From positions 1 through 64,000 of the forward strand of contig SVEJ01000004.1 of the NCBI GenBank assembly GCA_015057435.1: DNA of 64,000 nt, in the 5' to 3' direction. Numbering within the stretch: position 1 is the stretch's first letter; each line of letters opens with the position of its first letter. Source of the DNA: Lachnospiraceae bacterium. Its GTDB lineage: Bacteria > Bacillota > Clostridia > Lachnospirales > Lachnospiraceae. The notes beneath the pieces were generated by a model. That model was not told where the DNA came from, did no database searches, and worked only from the letters and a program-made list of their open reading frames with translations. This document shows positions 37,201-46,016 of this stretch, piece after piece. A program made the translations under genes and the position numbers.

Positions 37201-39847
37201 CTGAAACTGCTAATACTTTCCAATTTACCATACCAAGATAGTCTTCAGCAATTGCATAAGATAATTCAACTTCTGATTCACCTGTACATACCTGCTCATC
37301 TCGAATCTCGCCTTCTGCGTATACACCATCTCCATTGGTATCTACTATCAAATAAACTGTATATGACTGTCCACTTGTATCTGTAGAAGGTGGTTTTACC
37401 GTAGCCTTAAATGAAACCTCTGTTCCATAATTTACACACTGCTTATCACCTTCACGATATTGTTTTGGATAACTTGATAATCCTAATTGTGGTCGTTTTG
37501 CACTCGTATCTACTAACAACTTCATATCATTGCTAACAGAATTACGATATACTGTTACTGTAGATCCCAACGTATTACCGAATGTTCCATCGCTATTGTC
37601 TACCTTCTTCTCATGAATTGTATAACCTTCATAGAAGACACCATCTAACTCATCGTTCTCATCAACCTTAACATCATCATACGTATTATCCGGATTATAC
37701 TTTGTCGAATCAATCAATCCCCAACCGACATTCGAGCCATTCTCTGTAAGTGAAGCCTCGTATGCATAAGCTAAAAATTGATACATATTACAATCCGGGT
37801 CAATATCGTGTAACTGTAACTGTTTCAAACGACTCGGTTGTTCTTTTGACTTCTTATTATTCTCATCATATTGATATGATTTTTCAAAAGCTTGTGCCAC
37901 AACATTATCTACAACAATCGGCAATCCCATATCCACATACTTCTTTAATTCATCACGCTTGATTGTCGATATATCGTAACCACTATACTCAACAGAGTTT
38001 GGTGTAGTACCTCCACCAACACGATCACCAATTAATCGCCAAGGCTGTTCAGAACTACCACCAGCATTAATATATTCAACAAAATTACCTGTATGTGTAT
38101 ACATATCAAATGAGGTAAAACCGCTTGTCATCTTATCCAAGATATCTTTTTGCCAAGTGAACCCTGAAGCACCTTTGTAGTTTACAGACATATATGGAAT
38201 ATAGGCTGATGCATCACCACCAACATAAACCAAATCATATTCCTCGGAGATTACTTCCTTTCTAGACATCGCTTCATTCGCTGACATAGAAATAACCTCA
38301 ATCTGATCAAAAGGAATTCCTAATGCATAAGCAACTTTTGCTTTACTCATCTGGAATGCATAATACTCTGTGCCTTCCTCAATTTCATCTTTGGTCACAC
38401 CATACAACACCTGATCCGGATACGTATAATAACCACCATGAATACCTGCATTTCCATCAGCAGAATACTTATTGGTTGCTACCTTATTAGATTCTGCAAG
38501 ATCCAAATCTATAGGATATGACGGCTGAATCTCTAATACACGATACTTTTTACCGGCAGCACCCGTCATACCTGTATTACGATATACAGTACCATTAATC
38601 AAATCAGCAACTGCTTTTGCACCAGCTTTTCCGTTTTCTTTCTGCTCATGTAATGATGTAAAGAAACCATATGAAATAGGAAGAACATTTTTCTTAAGTG
38701 CGACACCTTTATTACTGATCAATAACTGCATCAACTTTAAGTAGTTATTTGATGTATAATCGACTGTACCTTGTTCTTTTGTTGCTAAACTTGAAGCATA
38801 TAAGATATACTTACTTGATTCAGAAATACCACGCAACTTCTTATATACATCATTCGAAATAGAAACTGCCTTTACATCCTTTTCAATAATAATAAAGTCA
38901 TAATCTGTTTCTAAATCAGCTACAGTTAATGGAGTAGCTCCAATATTCTTAACTGTATAGTTAAGCTTTGTAGGAAGTGTTGATGTCATACCATAGTAAG
39001 CAGCTTTAATAATTGCTGCATCACCGGCATCCTGCATTGCTTTCGTCATACTACCTGCACCTGGCGTAGCAGTATTCGCAAGCACAAGAATATTACCGGT
39101 TGCTGTTCTAGTCTTAGTACCGAAGTCAATATAGTAAGATCCATTTGAGTTGTTAAAGAAACTAATAGGATCTTCACCTTCCGTCCATGGGAACGTACGG
39201 AATTTCATATGATTACGACTGATTGCATTTACCAAGTCGCCCATCGTCTTTGCGGCAACAGTACCTGTATCAGAAGATGTTACAAAATCCATAATAACAG
39301 GCTTAGAACTTGTATAATAATGCAAATAGTTATACACTTCTTCTGTCATATTATTCGTGCCGTTATAAGACGTATATGTCGGACTACTAATGTAAAGCAA
39401 ATCAGCATTATCCAAGATATCTTGGAAAGTTAAACCTTCTGATGCAACGACAACATCTGATAAAGAGGTTGCAGAACTAACACTCAATGCACGATATGTA
39501 ACCATTTTTTCCGGCATGTCTGCTTCTACAGTAGACTTGTTAGCAGAAATAACGTACTTAGCAAACCCCTCACTGCTTACATAGTCCTCCAAATCCGAAG
39601 GCTCCACTCCGCTCGGAACAATTTCAACTACATTAAATGTTTCACCATTATCAATGGCATTTTCGATAATTAAATCAATATTTGTCACATAGTTCGTAGA
39701 AGCATCTGCTCCTAAGTTTGTTAATGAACTCTGCTCAATCTTATCACCATGGCCTTTGTTAGCGATAGAGTAAGAAACTGCAGAAACAGCGACAAACATC
39801 ACAAGTAAAAGTGCAATTGTACTTAATATAACTTTCTTTTTTGACAT
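34226..39847 (-). CDS. Giant membrane-anchored exported protein, last gene of the pilus operon
   Basis: This 1873-residue protein is not assigned to a function. It starts with a basic stretch and one hydrophobic helix (about 6-28), so most of it is outside the membrane. I see several flavodoxin/amidotransferase-like alternating segments (for example VLIFGLADEFGQRD near 1190-1230), a CTEC pair near residue 939, an Ig-like Big_1-type segment (VPDGTPIVFSFRGKD) near 1390-1450, and a CDEEG...NCDCK cysteine cluster near 1697. Large exported proteins of this kind occur next to pili in Lachnospiraceae (some annotated DUF5057, from memory and unchecked). I chose the ATG at 39847, 12 codons inside the longest frame, for its MSKKK membrane-anchor start. 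Likely surface or pilus-tip role. Confidence 0.75.
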   Translation of the reverse strand: MSKKKVILSTIALLLVMFVAVSAVSYSIANKGHGDKIEQSSLTNLGADASTNYVTNIDLIIENAIDNGETFNVVEIVPSGVEPSDLEDYVSSEGFAKYVISANKSTVEADMPEKMVTYRALSVSSATSLSDVVVASEGLTFQDILDNADLLYISSPTYTSYNGTNNMTEEVYNYLHYYTSSKPVIMDFVTSSDTGTVAAKTMGDLVNAISRNHMKFRTFPWTEGEDPISFFNNSNGSYYIDFGTKTRTATGNILVLANTATPGAGSMTKAMQDAGDAAIIKAAYYGMTSTLPTKLNYTVKNIGATPLTVADLETDYDFIIIEKDVKAVSISNDVYKKLRGISESSKYILYASSLATKEQGTVDYTSNNYLKLMQLLISNKGVALKKNVLPISYGFFTSLHEQKENGKAGAKAVADLINGTVYRNTGMTGAAGKKYRVLEIQPSYPIDLDLAESNKVATNKYSADGNAGIHGGYYTYPDQVLYGVTKDEIEEGTEYYAFQMSKAKVAYALGIPFDQIEVISMSANEAMSRKEVISEEYDLVYVGGDASAYIPYMSVNYKGASGFTWQKDILDKMTSGFTSFDMYTHTGNFVEYINAGGSSEQPWRLIGDRVGGGTTPNSVEYSGYDISTIKRDELKKYVDMGLPIVVDNVVAQAFEKSYQYDENNKKSKEQPSRLKQLQLHDIDPDCNMYQFLAYAYEASLTENGSNVGWGLIDSTKYNPDNTYDDVKVDENDELDGVFYEGYTIHEKKVDNSDGTFGNTLGSTVTVYRNSVSNDMKLLVDTSAKRPQLGLSSYPKQYREGDKQCVNYGTEVSFKATVKPPSTDTSGQSYTVYLIVDTNGDGVYAEGEIRDEQVCTGESEVELSYAIAEDYLGMVNWKVLAVSADGNSCDVQTGNALFKADPKYQKPIRILQIMPTEDPQPDKQYYNDVKDKHSLYFCTECQMATKVIKNNHTLDSTDTEKYYIQSAKDNATIFDGDIIVGKHMHDFGIPIYDSLTSLDNWEENFADVLTHGDNPDTDEVEYALGYGDYKFEIDILNIGQFEELCEAALTRTEEESEAAGEIATKARADYESGIESSVIDTLASALEIQLYAAVDHIRTTGNGGNFRDIILEGIGTSDAPGQWMIDRQYYKFWTYFNDKTASSKNMLSNYAELKKAYDDYRIEYDKYVGYYESYCINNRQYGDADNWLNNNYNVLIFGLADEFGQRDMSVAACDQVKAFAANGGSVINTHDTVTARAKGAKVLTQELREFCGMDRFHVVGVKNDSSELAINTPIHTKKQLELGKWSNVSYEFEIDKRDILIQLDGDSNVESIQEVGEEKTSIESINVTLVGGNQWTPLTYREKGTNDWNTITWNGVETSFTVEQGATYVGGTCDVGTKNMSGTLDVATGALTIAEDDTEVTDEGIKVEVTVTNNGAVVPDGTPIVFSFRGKDTTVTTVNGIATIYVDATAMASPTSMPTGVQYRRYVTSNPAKYFWTERLQAASEADYAAVIAANGLADYIKPNTPAGITDIYAAGDAASVPVGPFRYATTFPERMHQADLETDGWNYKPIYGTRRATKVNTGGVTMYPFAISDTLVISPTHPQTYTLDLEDPSVAVWYTLAPTVITENPANGEAAVNAESARWVSSFFAASPRDGMNNYFLYSKDNIFYTGAGHMAVTGRFKNNNDERRLFINVIVNCATKGTSKPSLKLYNKCDEEGSTHVNCDCKYVDPKNDKDNDELAKNLNTLFFNKTIDMYQYNIEEDQTEIYPEFDFKAIAGSANIKKIDVFYDLDYGTGEGQDTSDTYTNDPDHVLITSYDKSDDMDGVRAKLRKSLFEDTLVLKDEYFKNYQDYTYIVIRVQDDKNQWKSARVKINIIPYLFDLTDASNNGKKLS

Positions 39848-39879
39848 AAATCTCTTCTCTCTCCTTTCTCTATCGTTTA

Positions 39880-40806
39880 TCAAGGGTTACCGGTTCCTTT
39901 TACTTTCTTTAACTTCTGTGGACGAACAGTCAACACATTCGAATTTCTAAACTTAATCGTTTCGATTGCATTATATTCATAACCATCATCCTTAAAAGTA
40001 ACATTTGTAAGTAATGCATTTCCTTCCGGATCTGCTGAAATATAGAAACTTGCAATATCTTCTGACACAATACCAACCACTTCAGGATTGTCCTGACCAA
40101 TAGCTGCACGTGGTACAAGAAATTGATAATTATACATCAGTGCATCTGTCCATGTCTCGACATCCTCACGACAGACAATCAACCGACGTGTATTATCTTT
40201 TGAATCTTTTACATCTGTAAAGTAATACACAACGTGCGTTGTAACGGGATCTCCGGATGCATTCACATTCGCATATTCAGCATAAATCCATGCCGGCATA
40301 ATATATTGGTACGTTCCACCCTGATTCAAAGCACGAAATGATTTCACTGCTACGCCTTCTTGATAATCATTATCGTAACTCATTGGATACGAATTACCTT
40401 CATCATCAACAATATCAAACGTATCAAGATTAATGATAACATCTCTTGTACCGTTATAACGCGAAGTCTGTGAATAATTGGCATAATTATCAGGAACCAA
40501 CTGATAATTAATTTCACCATATTCCGACACCGTGTTAGAACCGGAAGCAGATTTCTCGATTGTGTACAATTTATCATCTATCGACATAATACGTAGATAA
40601 TTTGCTTGCATTAATGTGTCAGCGACCTGTTCCATCGTTGTCATTGCCTTCGTCTGTACACTCATATTCTTTTTCTGTTTACGATATGCAACTGACGAAG
40701 TACTCATAAACTGAACCACCATAATCATTACAATTGAAAGGATTGTGACGGCAATCAGTAATTCAATTAATGAAAAACCTTGGTTTTTCTTTTTCATCTT
40801 TCCCAA
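39880..40806 (-). CDS. Minor pilin, PilW/GspJ-like
   Basis: The prepilin signal KKNQG-FSLIE is cleaved after glycine 10, with phenylalanine at +1 and glutamate at +5, followed by a 20-residue hydrophobic helix. The 308-residue length and the tyrosine-rich, beta-rich body suit a PilW or GspJ type minor pilin that helps start the pilus. The best-supported start is the TTG at 40806, eight bases after AAGGAGG; the first ATG is nine bases further in. Confidence 0.85.
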   Translation of the reverse strand: MGKMKKKNQGFSLIELLIAVTILSIVMIMVVQFMSTSSVAYRKQKKNMSVQTKAMTTMEQVADTLMQANYLRIMSIDDKLYTIEKSASGSNTVSEYGEINYQLVPDNYANYSQTSRYNGTRDVIINLDTFDIVDDEGNSYPMSYDNDYQEGVAVKSFRALNQGGTYQYIMPAWIYAEYANVNASGDPVTTHVVYYFTDVKDSKDNTRRLIVCREDVETWTDALMYNYQFLVPRAAIGQDNPEVVGIVSEDIASFYISADPEGNALLTNVTFKDDGYEYNAIETIKFRNSNVLTVRPQKLKKVKGTGNP

Positions 40807-40820
40807 TTGTGTCCCCTCCT

Positions 40821-41396
40821 TTATTTGATGTAATGATTACCTGAAATTCTATCAATATAGATAGAACCGTACGAATTATCATTATACATAATCTTATATG
40901 TTCCTGCACCATATGCCACAGATCCATTTGACTTATTAAACTGAATAATGACTGAAGTTATATCATTATCATCATATGAATTCAGCTCATGCTCGGAACC
41001 AACAGGACTATATTGAATATCAATAATTTCTGTTAATACCGCAACTGTTTCTTTCTCCTGGAATCCGGCATCTGTACAATATCCAAGAATCATCTCGTAT
41101 GCACCATCTTTTACATCATCGCTTGAATCTGAATTTTTTAAAATCTGCATGCACAACGGATAAACAGCCTCTACATCTGAACTAGTTTTTTCACTATCAG
41201 ATTGAACACTACCTTGCGATATTGCCTTTGTCTTAATCCAAAGTGCACTAACCTGACTTTGGAATGAATTAACCGCAGCTGTACATCTGGCATCTTTAAT
41301 AATTCCAATTGTTACGACTGCAACACCGGTAAGAATTGCCATAATACCGATGACAATGATCATTTCAATTAATGTATAACCTTTATTATTCTTCAT
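40821..41396 (-). CDS. Minor pilin (pseudopilin), GspH/PilE-like
   Basis: The 191-residue protein has the prepilin motif KNNKG-YTLIE with the +5 glutamate, then a hydrophobic helix and a small C-terminal domain ending in GSIYIDRISGNHYIK. AGGTGG precedes the ATG. It lies between the largest pilin-like gene and the PilW-like gene. Confidence 0.85.
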   Translation of the reverse strand: MKNNKGYTLIEMIIVIGIMAILTGVAVVTIGIIKDARCTAAVNSFQSQVSALWIKTKAISQGSVQSDSEKTSSDVEAVYPLCMQILKNSDSSDDVKDGAYEMILGYCTDAGFQEKETVAVLTEIIDIQYSPVGSEHELNSYDDNDITSVIIQFNKSNGSVAYGAGTYKIMYNDNSYGSIYIDRISGNHYIK

Positions 41397-41408
41397 GTCA
41401 TCACCACC

Positions 41409-44400
41409 TTAGTCTACGTTCTTCTTCCAGTTATCATAACTTAAGATATCCTCAAACTGAACAGCTGTAATGCTCTTTGTTGACTCTGTTTCAATCTTAC
41501 CGTTTCCACCTTCCGGGGTGTAAATCGGCTGATATTTTTGGAACAATCCGCATACTTCGAAATAATTGTTTGTTGCAGACAACTGTGATTCATCACATTC
41601 ACGAAGAATTGTCTTTACAATTTCTTCGTTGGCTGCAAAATTCATAGAATGTTCAACTTTAATCTTACTACCTGATACGATTAATCCTTCGAATGAATTT
41701 ACATTATCTTTAAATGTAACATCACCCTTACAGATAATCATACCCTTTACATTACCATCTGCAAATGAATCTGCATCCACTTCAACATCTCCCGTTGTAA
41801 CCCAAATCTTATATCCGGATTTCAACTTTGTCTCAAGATTATTCCAACCATCTGAAAGCTTATTAAAATAGAAGAAATAGTTGATTGGAGTGATATCACT
41901 TTCTTTCATCGAATGTGCATCATTAACAGCATCCATGCTGGAACTTCTAGGAGTAAGTGTCCACTTAACCTCCTTATACTGTCCCTGTAATCTTGTTGTT
42001 ACATCTTTTGCCAATGTAAATGAAGATTGACTTGTGTCTACACCTAACTGATCTCCTCTACCTGCTTCACCGGTCTTCACATAAGAATTCTGTTCATTGA
42101 TATTCTTATTGATATTCTTAGCAGCCTGAATCAAAGGAGTAATACTGCTACTATCCGCTTTGATTGTAAAGCTTGTTCCGTTCTTAACAGTAATAGCAGA
42201 ATTAGAGTAAATCTTCGAATAATTACCATTAGAATCTACTTCCGGAGCATCTGTTGTCTCATCATAAGATGTATTAATCTTCAACATCTCAATCTTGAAG
42301 TAATCATAATCAGTAATATCTGTTAATCCATATAAATCGCCAACGGATGTTGTGCTTCCTTCAGGAACATCAAACAACTGAGAATAAGCCTCAATAAACT
42401 TATTCATCACATCCACTTTGTCATCCGTAAGACCAGCTTTCTCCTTAGCATTTGTTGAAAAATCAAGGAAATAATATGTCTTACCCGAAATAACTGTCTT
42501 AATAACAGGAATCTTAGAAATAATATTCAGATTATCATCCTTATCATCCCAAAACTCATTGAGAATTGGCATTGATTGCATTGCCGGAGGTACATTCAAG
42601 AATAATCCTTCTTCCGTATCAGCAATAGCCCAATTCGGTACATATGCAAGCTGATTACTCTTAATAGAAATCGCTTCACCTGTACGATAATCCTGAATTG
42701 AAGTCTTTTTCGTTGTGGTCGCTGATTCTCTATATTCAGTATAGTCATCATCTACCTGTTTTGCATTCTCTTTTCCTGTTTCATCAACTTCTTTTACAGT
42801 AACCTTTTTTTGTTCAGGATACTCATATGTATTATATGAAACGGCTTCGTTATCACCATTCTTATTGGTAACAGTATATGCATCAGCTGTATCATTGCCA
42901 GATGCATTCTTCGCTTTTTCGTTCTTTGTTGTTTTTTTAGAAGTTTCAATATAAGCCTGACCAGCAATATACATATTCGTTACACTGGATAAATCCAATG
43001 AGGAATCTTCACCATTAACAATAATCGCACTACTATTATAATGTGCCTGACCTTCAATTGAAGCACCGTCTGCAATTGTGTCCTGCACTGCAGATGAAAA
43101 TGTACGTCCACCGTTTGCCTTTACACAAACATCAGTATATGTACGATTATCTAATGTTGCATAATTGTATCCATAATACTGACCAACCATTGCAAATTGT
43201 GAACCTTTTGCATTTAACTCTAAATCATCTGAAATATATGCGTCAGCACGCATCTTAACGATAGAACCTTTTGCTTTCTTCTTAGCCGGCTTAGTGGCAT
43301 CTGTATTAGTTGTTGTATTATCAATAAAAGAATAACCACCTAATACAATACTGTCTGCCCAGATTTCCGTAGAGTTATAATCACTTCCGCTTGAACCATA
43401 AATGTTCAACTCTGCGCTATTAAAGGCAGCAATCGTACCCGGTACAATGATACGGTCTGCATAGATAATAACATCAGCACCGTTAATATAAAGACCGGAA
43501 TACATACTTTTCTCACGTCTACCGTCACTCTCTCTGTAACGAGAATCTGTAGCATCAGTATAGCTACTTACAGCCGCATACTTTGTTACGCTTCCGTCAC
43601 TCTCACTCTTTGAGATATAATTCGGATCACTTGAATCTGTAATATTATAATCTTTGTTATAGAAATCTGCTGCCGCATATACATTACCGGTAATATTAAC
43701 ATCCGTCGTTGCATTACCAATTTCAACACCCTTGTCAGCAAGAAATGCAAATTTATACAATTCACTAAGATCTGAATCAATTGTATTGAAATTCACATCA
43801 AATTCAGGTTTACCAATCACCAAATCTGTTGTGATTGTCTGAACGAATGTATCGCCTGCGCCTACAGAACCATCCGCTTGCTTTCTGGCATTCATAGTAC
43901 TATATACAGCTTCTCTCTTTAAAATAAGATTAGTAATAACCAACTCATCTTCATTACCAACATTCACATTACCAACTGTTAGTAAAACACCTTCCGGATT
44001 ATCAGTTGCATTATATACATTACTAATGAAGGAATTAAGATGCTCTTTCACATTATCTGAAGTTTTGTAATTCGCATCATCCTTAACAAGTTTCATGTAG
44101 GTGTTCTTTAAGATGCGATTAGCCTCATCATTCTTCATCGTTACATATGCCTGTGTCTCCGGATCAAAATACACAAGTACCTCGACCGTGTCATCATATG
44201 CCGTATTCAAATGCTTCATTGCATCTGCACCAACACCGGCATAGATTTCATCCATTGCCTGTTCAAGATAATAGAAGTTATCTCTTGCATTAATATCATA
44301 TGCTTTTAAGCGATAACAAAGTGCAACTGCAACTAACATAGCTGCAACTAACACAGCAAGGAAAGAAATTGTAGCTACTACCATAATGTAACTATTACCT

Positions 44401-44438
44401 TGATTTTTCAATTTTTTCTTGAATTTACGTTTGAACAT
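41409..44438 (-). CDS. Very large GspK/PilX-like minor pilin
   Basis: The N-terminus KKLKNQG-NSYIM followed by a long hydrophobic helix is a class III-type signal, but position +5 is methionine, not glutamate. GspK and PilX-type tip pilins also differ at +5, and GspK is the largest pseudopilin. The body of about 970 residues is rich in D, N, S, T and has repeated strand-turn segments (KGMIICKGDVTFKDNV, GLIVSGSKIKVEHS) suggestive of a beta-solenoid. The ATG at 44438 overlaps the stop of the upstream gene by one base. I infer a tip-capping role; function is unproven. Confidence 0.78.
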   Translation of the reverse strand: MFKRKFKKKLKNQGNSYIMVVATISFLAVLVAAMLVAVALCYRLKAYDINARDNFYYLEQAMDEIYAGVGADAMKHLNTAYDDTVEVLVYFDPETQAYVTMKNDEANRILKNTYMKLVKDDANYKTSDNVKEHLNSFISNVYNATDNPEGVLLTVGNVNVGNEDELVITNLILKREAVYSTMNARKQADGSVGAGDTFVQTITTDLVIGKPEFDVNFNTIDSDLSELYKFAFLADKGVEIGNATTDVNITGNVYAAADFYNKDYNITDSSDPNYISKSESDGSVTKYAAVSSYTDATDSRYRESDGRREKSMYSGLYINGADVIIYADRIIVPGTIAAFNSAELNIYGSSGSDYNSTEIWADSIVLGGYSFIDNTTTNTDATKPAKKKAKGSIVKMRADAYISDDLELNAKGSQFAMVGQYYGYNYATLDNRTYTDVCVKANGGRTFSSAVQDTIADGASIEGQAHYNSSAIIVNGEDSSLDLSSVTNMYIAGQAYIETSKKTTKNEKAKNASGNDTADAYTVTNKNGDNEAVSYNTYEYPEQKKVTVKEVDETGKENAKQVDDDYTEYRESATTTKKTSIQDYRTGEAISIKSNQLAYVPNWAIADTEEGLFLNVPPAMQSMPILNEFWDDKDDNLNIISKIPVIKTVISGKTYYFLDFSTNAKEKAGLTDDKVDVMNKFIEAYSQLFDVPEGSTTSVGDLYGLTDITDYDYFKIEMLKINTSYDETTDAPEVDSNGNYSKIYSNSAITVKNGTSFTIKADSSSITPLIQAAKNINKNINEQNSYVKTGEAGRGDQLGVDTSQSSFTLAKDVTTRLQGQYKEVKWTLTPRSSSMDAVNDAHSMKESDITPINYFFYFNKLSDGWNNLETKLKSGYKIWVTTGDVEVDADSFADGNVKGMIICKGDVTFKDNVNSFEGLIVSGSKIKVEHSMNFAANEEIVKTILRECDESQLSATNNYFEVCGLFQKYQPIYTPEGGNGKIETESTKSITAVQFEDILSYDNWKKNVD

Positions 44439-45997
44439 CAAGATTCATTTCCTCCCTTCGTTCCTGTCATAATTGGTGGTTTCGAAGTATCAACCGCTTC
44501 TGGGTCATCACCTTTCACCATCCAAACCTTAATATCAAATAAACCTCTGGTTTCTTGTTCTGCTTGATCTAAGTGACCAAAATTAGCAACACTTTCACTA
44601 TAGTTAATAGTTGAACCTCCTGCATTATACGTTACAAGCGGTACATAATCTGTTGATGAAAAATCAAAATTGAATAAATCATCATCTCCTGCTCTGTAAT
44701 GAACAACGTTATTCTTCTCATTATTAGTCGAAGTTCTTCCATCGATATCAAAATTATGATACACACTAAGATTTTGCAAATTCGAACCTTGCGCCGCAGC
44801 AAGATGAATAGCAACATCTTTACGCTGAACATAATCCGTAGTTAAGTTATTGTTATATAATGTTGGGCGAATCGGGTCGCCGGCAGCATCCTTACTAACA
44901 ATATCTTCATTCGCATTAATAATATTATCTGAGTATGTCTCAGCAGTTTCAACGATAAAGAAATTCACCTTTGTGTCGTCTGTAACACCTTTTGTATCAA
45001 TTGCAACATAGTCATCTGCAGAAAACAAACCATTATATACACATACGTTATACATTAAGTAAATATTCGGTAACGTTGCCTTATTCGTATTCGGATCTAC
45101 CGGATAATCAAACTCAAACGGAACGTACTCAATATAATAATCATCCATCTCTGACTTCAGACTTGGTTTCCATTCGCAATTATCACGATACTTAAGACTA
45201 CATCTCACCTTGTAACCGGACTCTTCGCTACCGGTTACTTTAACAGTAATCAAACGTGTAGCAGTATCGTTAGGAAACATATCAACAGCAGTTTCCTGCT
45301 GTGTATATCTCTCATACCAATCTGACTCAAGTCTCTTCAACACTTCCAACTTTTTTGTAAGAAATGCTTTGGAAACAGCCGAATCATAATTGGCGATTGT
45401 ACCATTAATCAATGCAATCTTTGTATGATCAATATCCTCTACTACACCAAGTGCAAGATTATTCGGATTCACATATGAACCCTTAGAACCTGCTTCTTTG
45501 TCCGCATAATATTTATTACTAATCTCCATCTTGTATGAATATGTTTCATGCTTTGTTCCAAGCTTCACCTTACCGGAAACCATATACGTCTCATATGGAT
45601 AATAAGTAAGTTTACCCATAGAATCATCAGATTTTAATTCCGACGGTTCTGTCTTAATATCTACTCCACTGTCTGTCAAAACCTCCGCAATCTTATCTAG
45701 CGAAGAATCATATGTTGTCTTTCCGGGTTCAATATAAAATGTTGCACTGGTTGAAACCGACTCAGAACCTGTTGATGTAAGATACTGTCCATTCACAACA
45801 TCTGCAATCGTGTCCTGTTTCACATATTCCACCATATTTTCAACATATTCATTACGATACTGGAGCGTCTTGGCCTCAGTCGTATTCTTCATGGAACTAA
45901 TAATACCTCCAACAATCGGACCCATCAAAATCATGAAAATCGCAATTGCTATCAGGATTTCAACCATACTGACACCTTTATTCACTTTTCTTCGCAT
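44438..45997 (-). CDS. Large minor pilin, PilV/GspI-like
   Basis: The leader RRKVNKG-VSMVEILIAIAIF has glycine at -1 and glutamate at +5, then a hydrophobic helix. At 519 residues it is two to three times longer than usual minor pilins. GGAG lies nine bases before the ATG. It is followed without a gap by the GspK/PilX-like gene, consistent with co-assembly in a tip complex. Confidence 0.82.
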   Translation of the reverse strand: MRRKVNKGVSMVEILIAIAIFMILMGPIVGGIISSMKNTTEAKTLQYRNEYVENMVEYVKQDTIADVVNGQYLTSTGSESVSTSATFYIEPGKTTYDSSLDKIAEVLTDSGVDIKTEPSELKSDDSMGKLTYYPYETYMVSGKVKLGTKHETYSYKMEISNKYYADKEAGSKGSYVNPNNLALGVVEDIDHTKIALINGTIANYDSAVSKAFLTKKLEVLKRLESDWYERYTQQETAVDMFPNDTATRLITVKVTGSEESGYKVRCSLKYRDNCEWKPSLKSEMDDYYIEYVPFEFDYPVDPNTNKATLPNIYLMYNVCVYNGLFSADDYVAIDTKGVTDDTKVNFFIVETAETYSDNIINANEDIVSKDAAGDPIRPTLYNNNLTTDYVQRKDVAIHLAAAQGSNLQNLSVYHNFDIDGRTSTNNEKNNVVHYRAGDDDLFNFDFSSTDYVPLVTYNAGGSTINYSESVANFGHLDQAEQETRGLFDIKVWMVKGDDPEAVDTSKPPIMTGTKGGNES

Positions 45998-46016
45998 GGT
46001 TAATCACTCCATTCTA

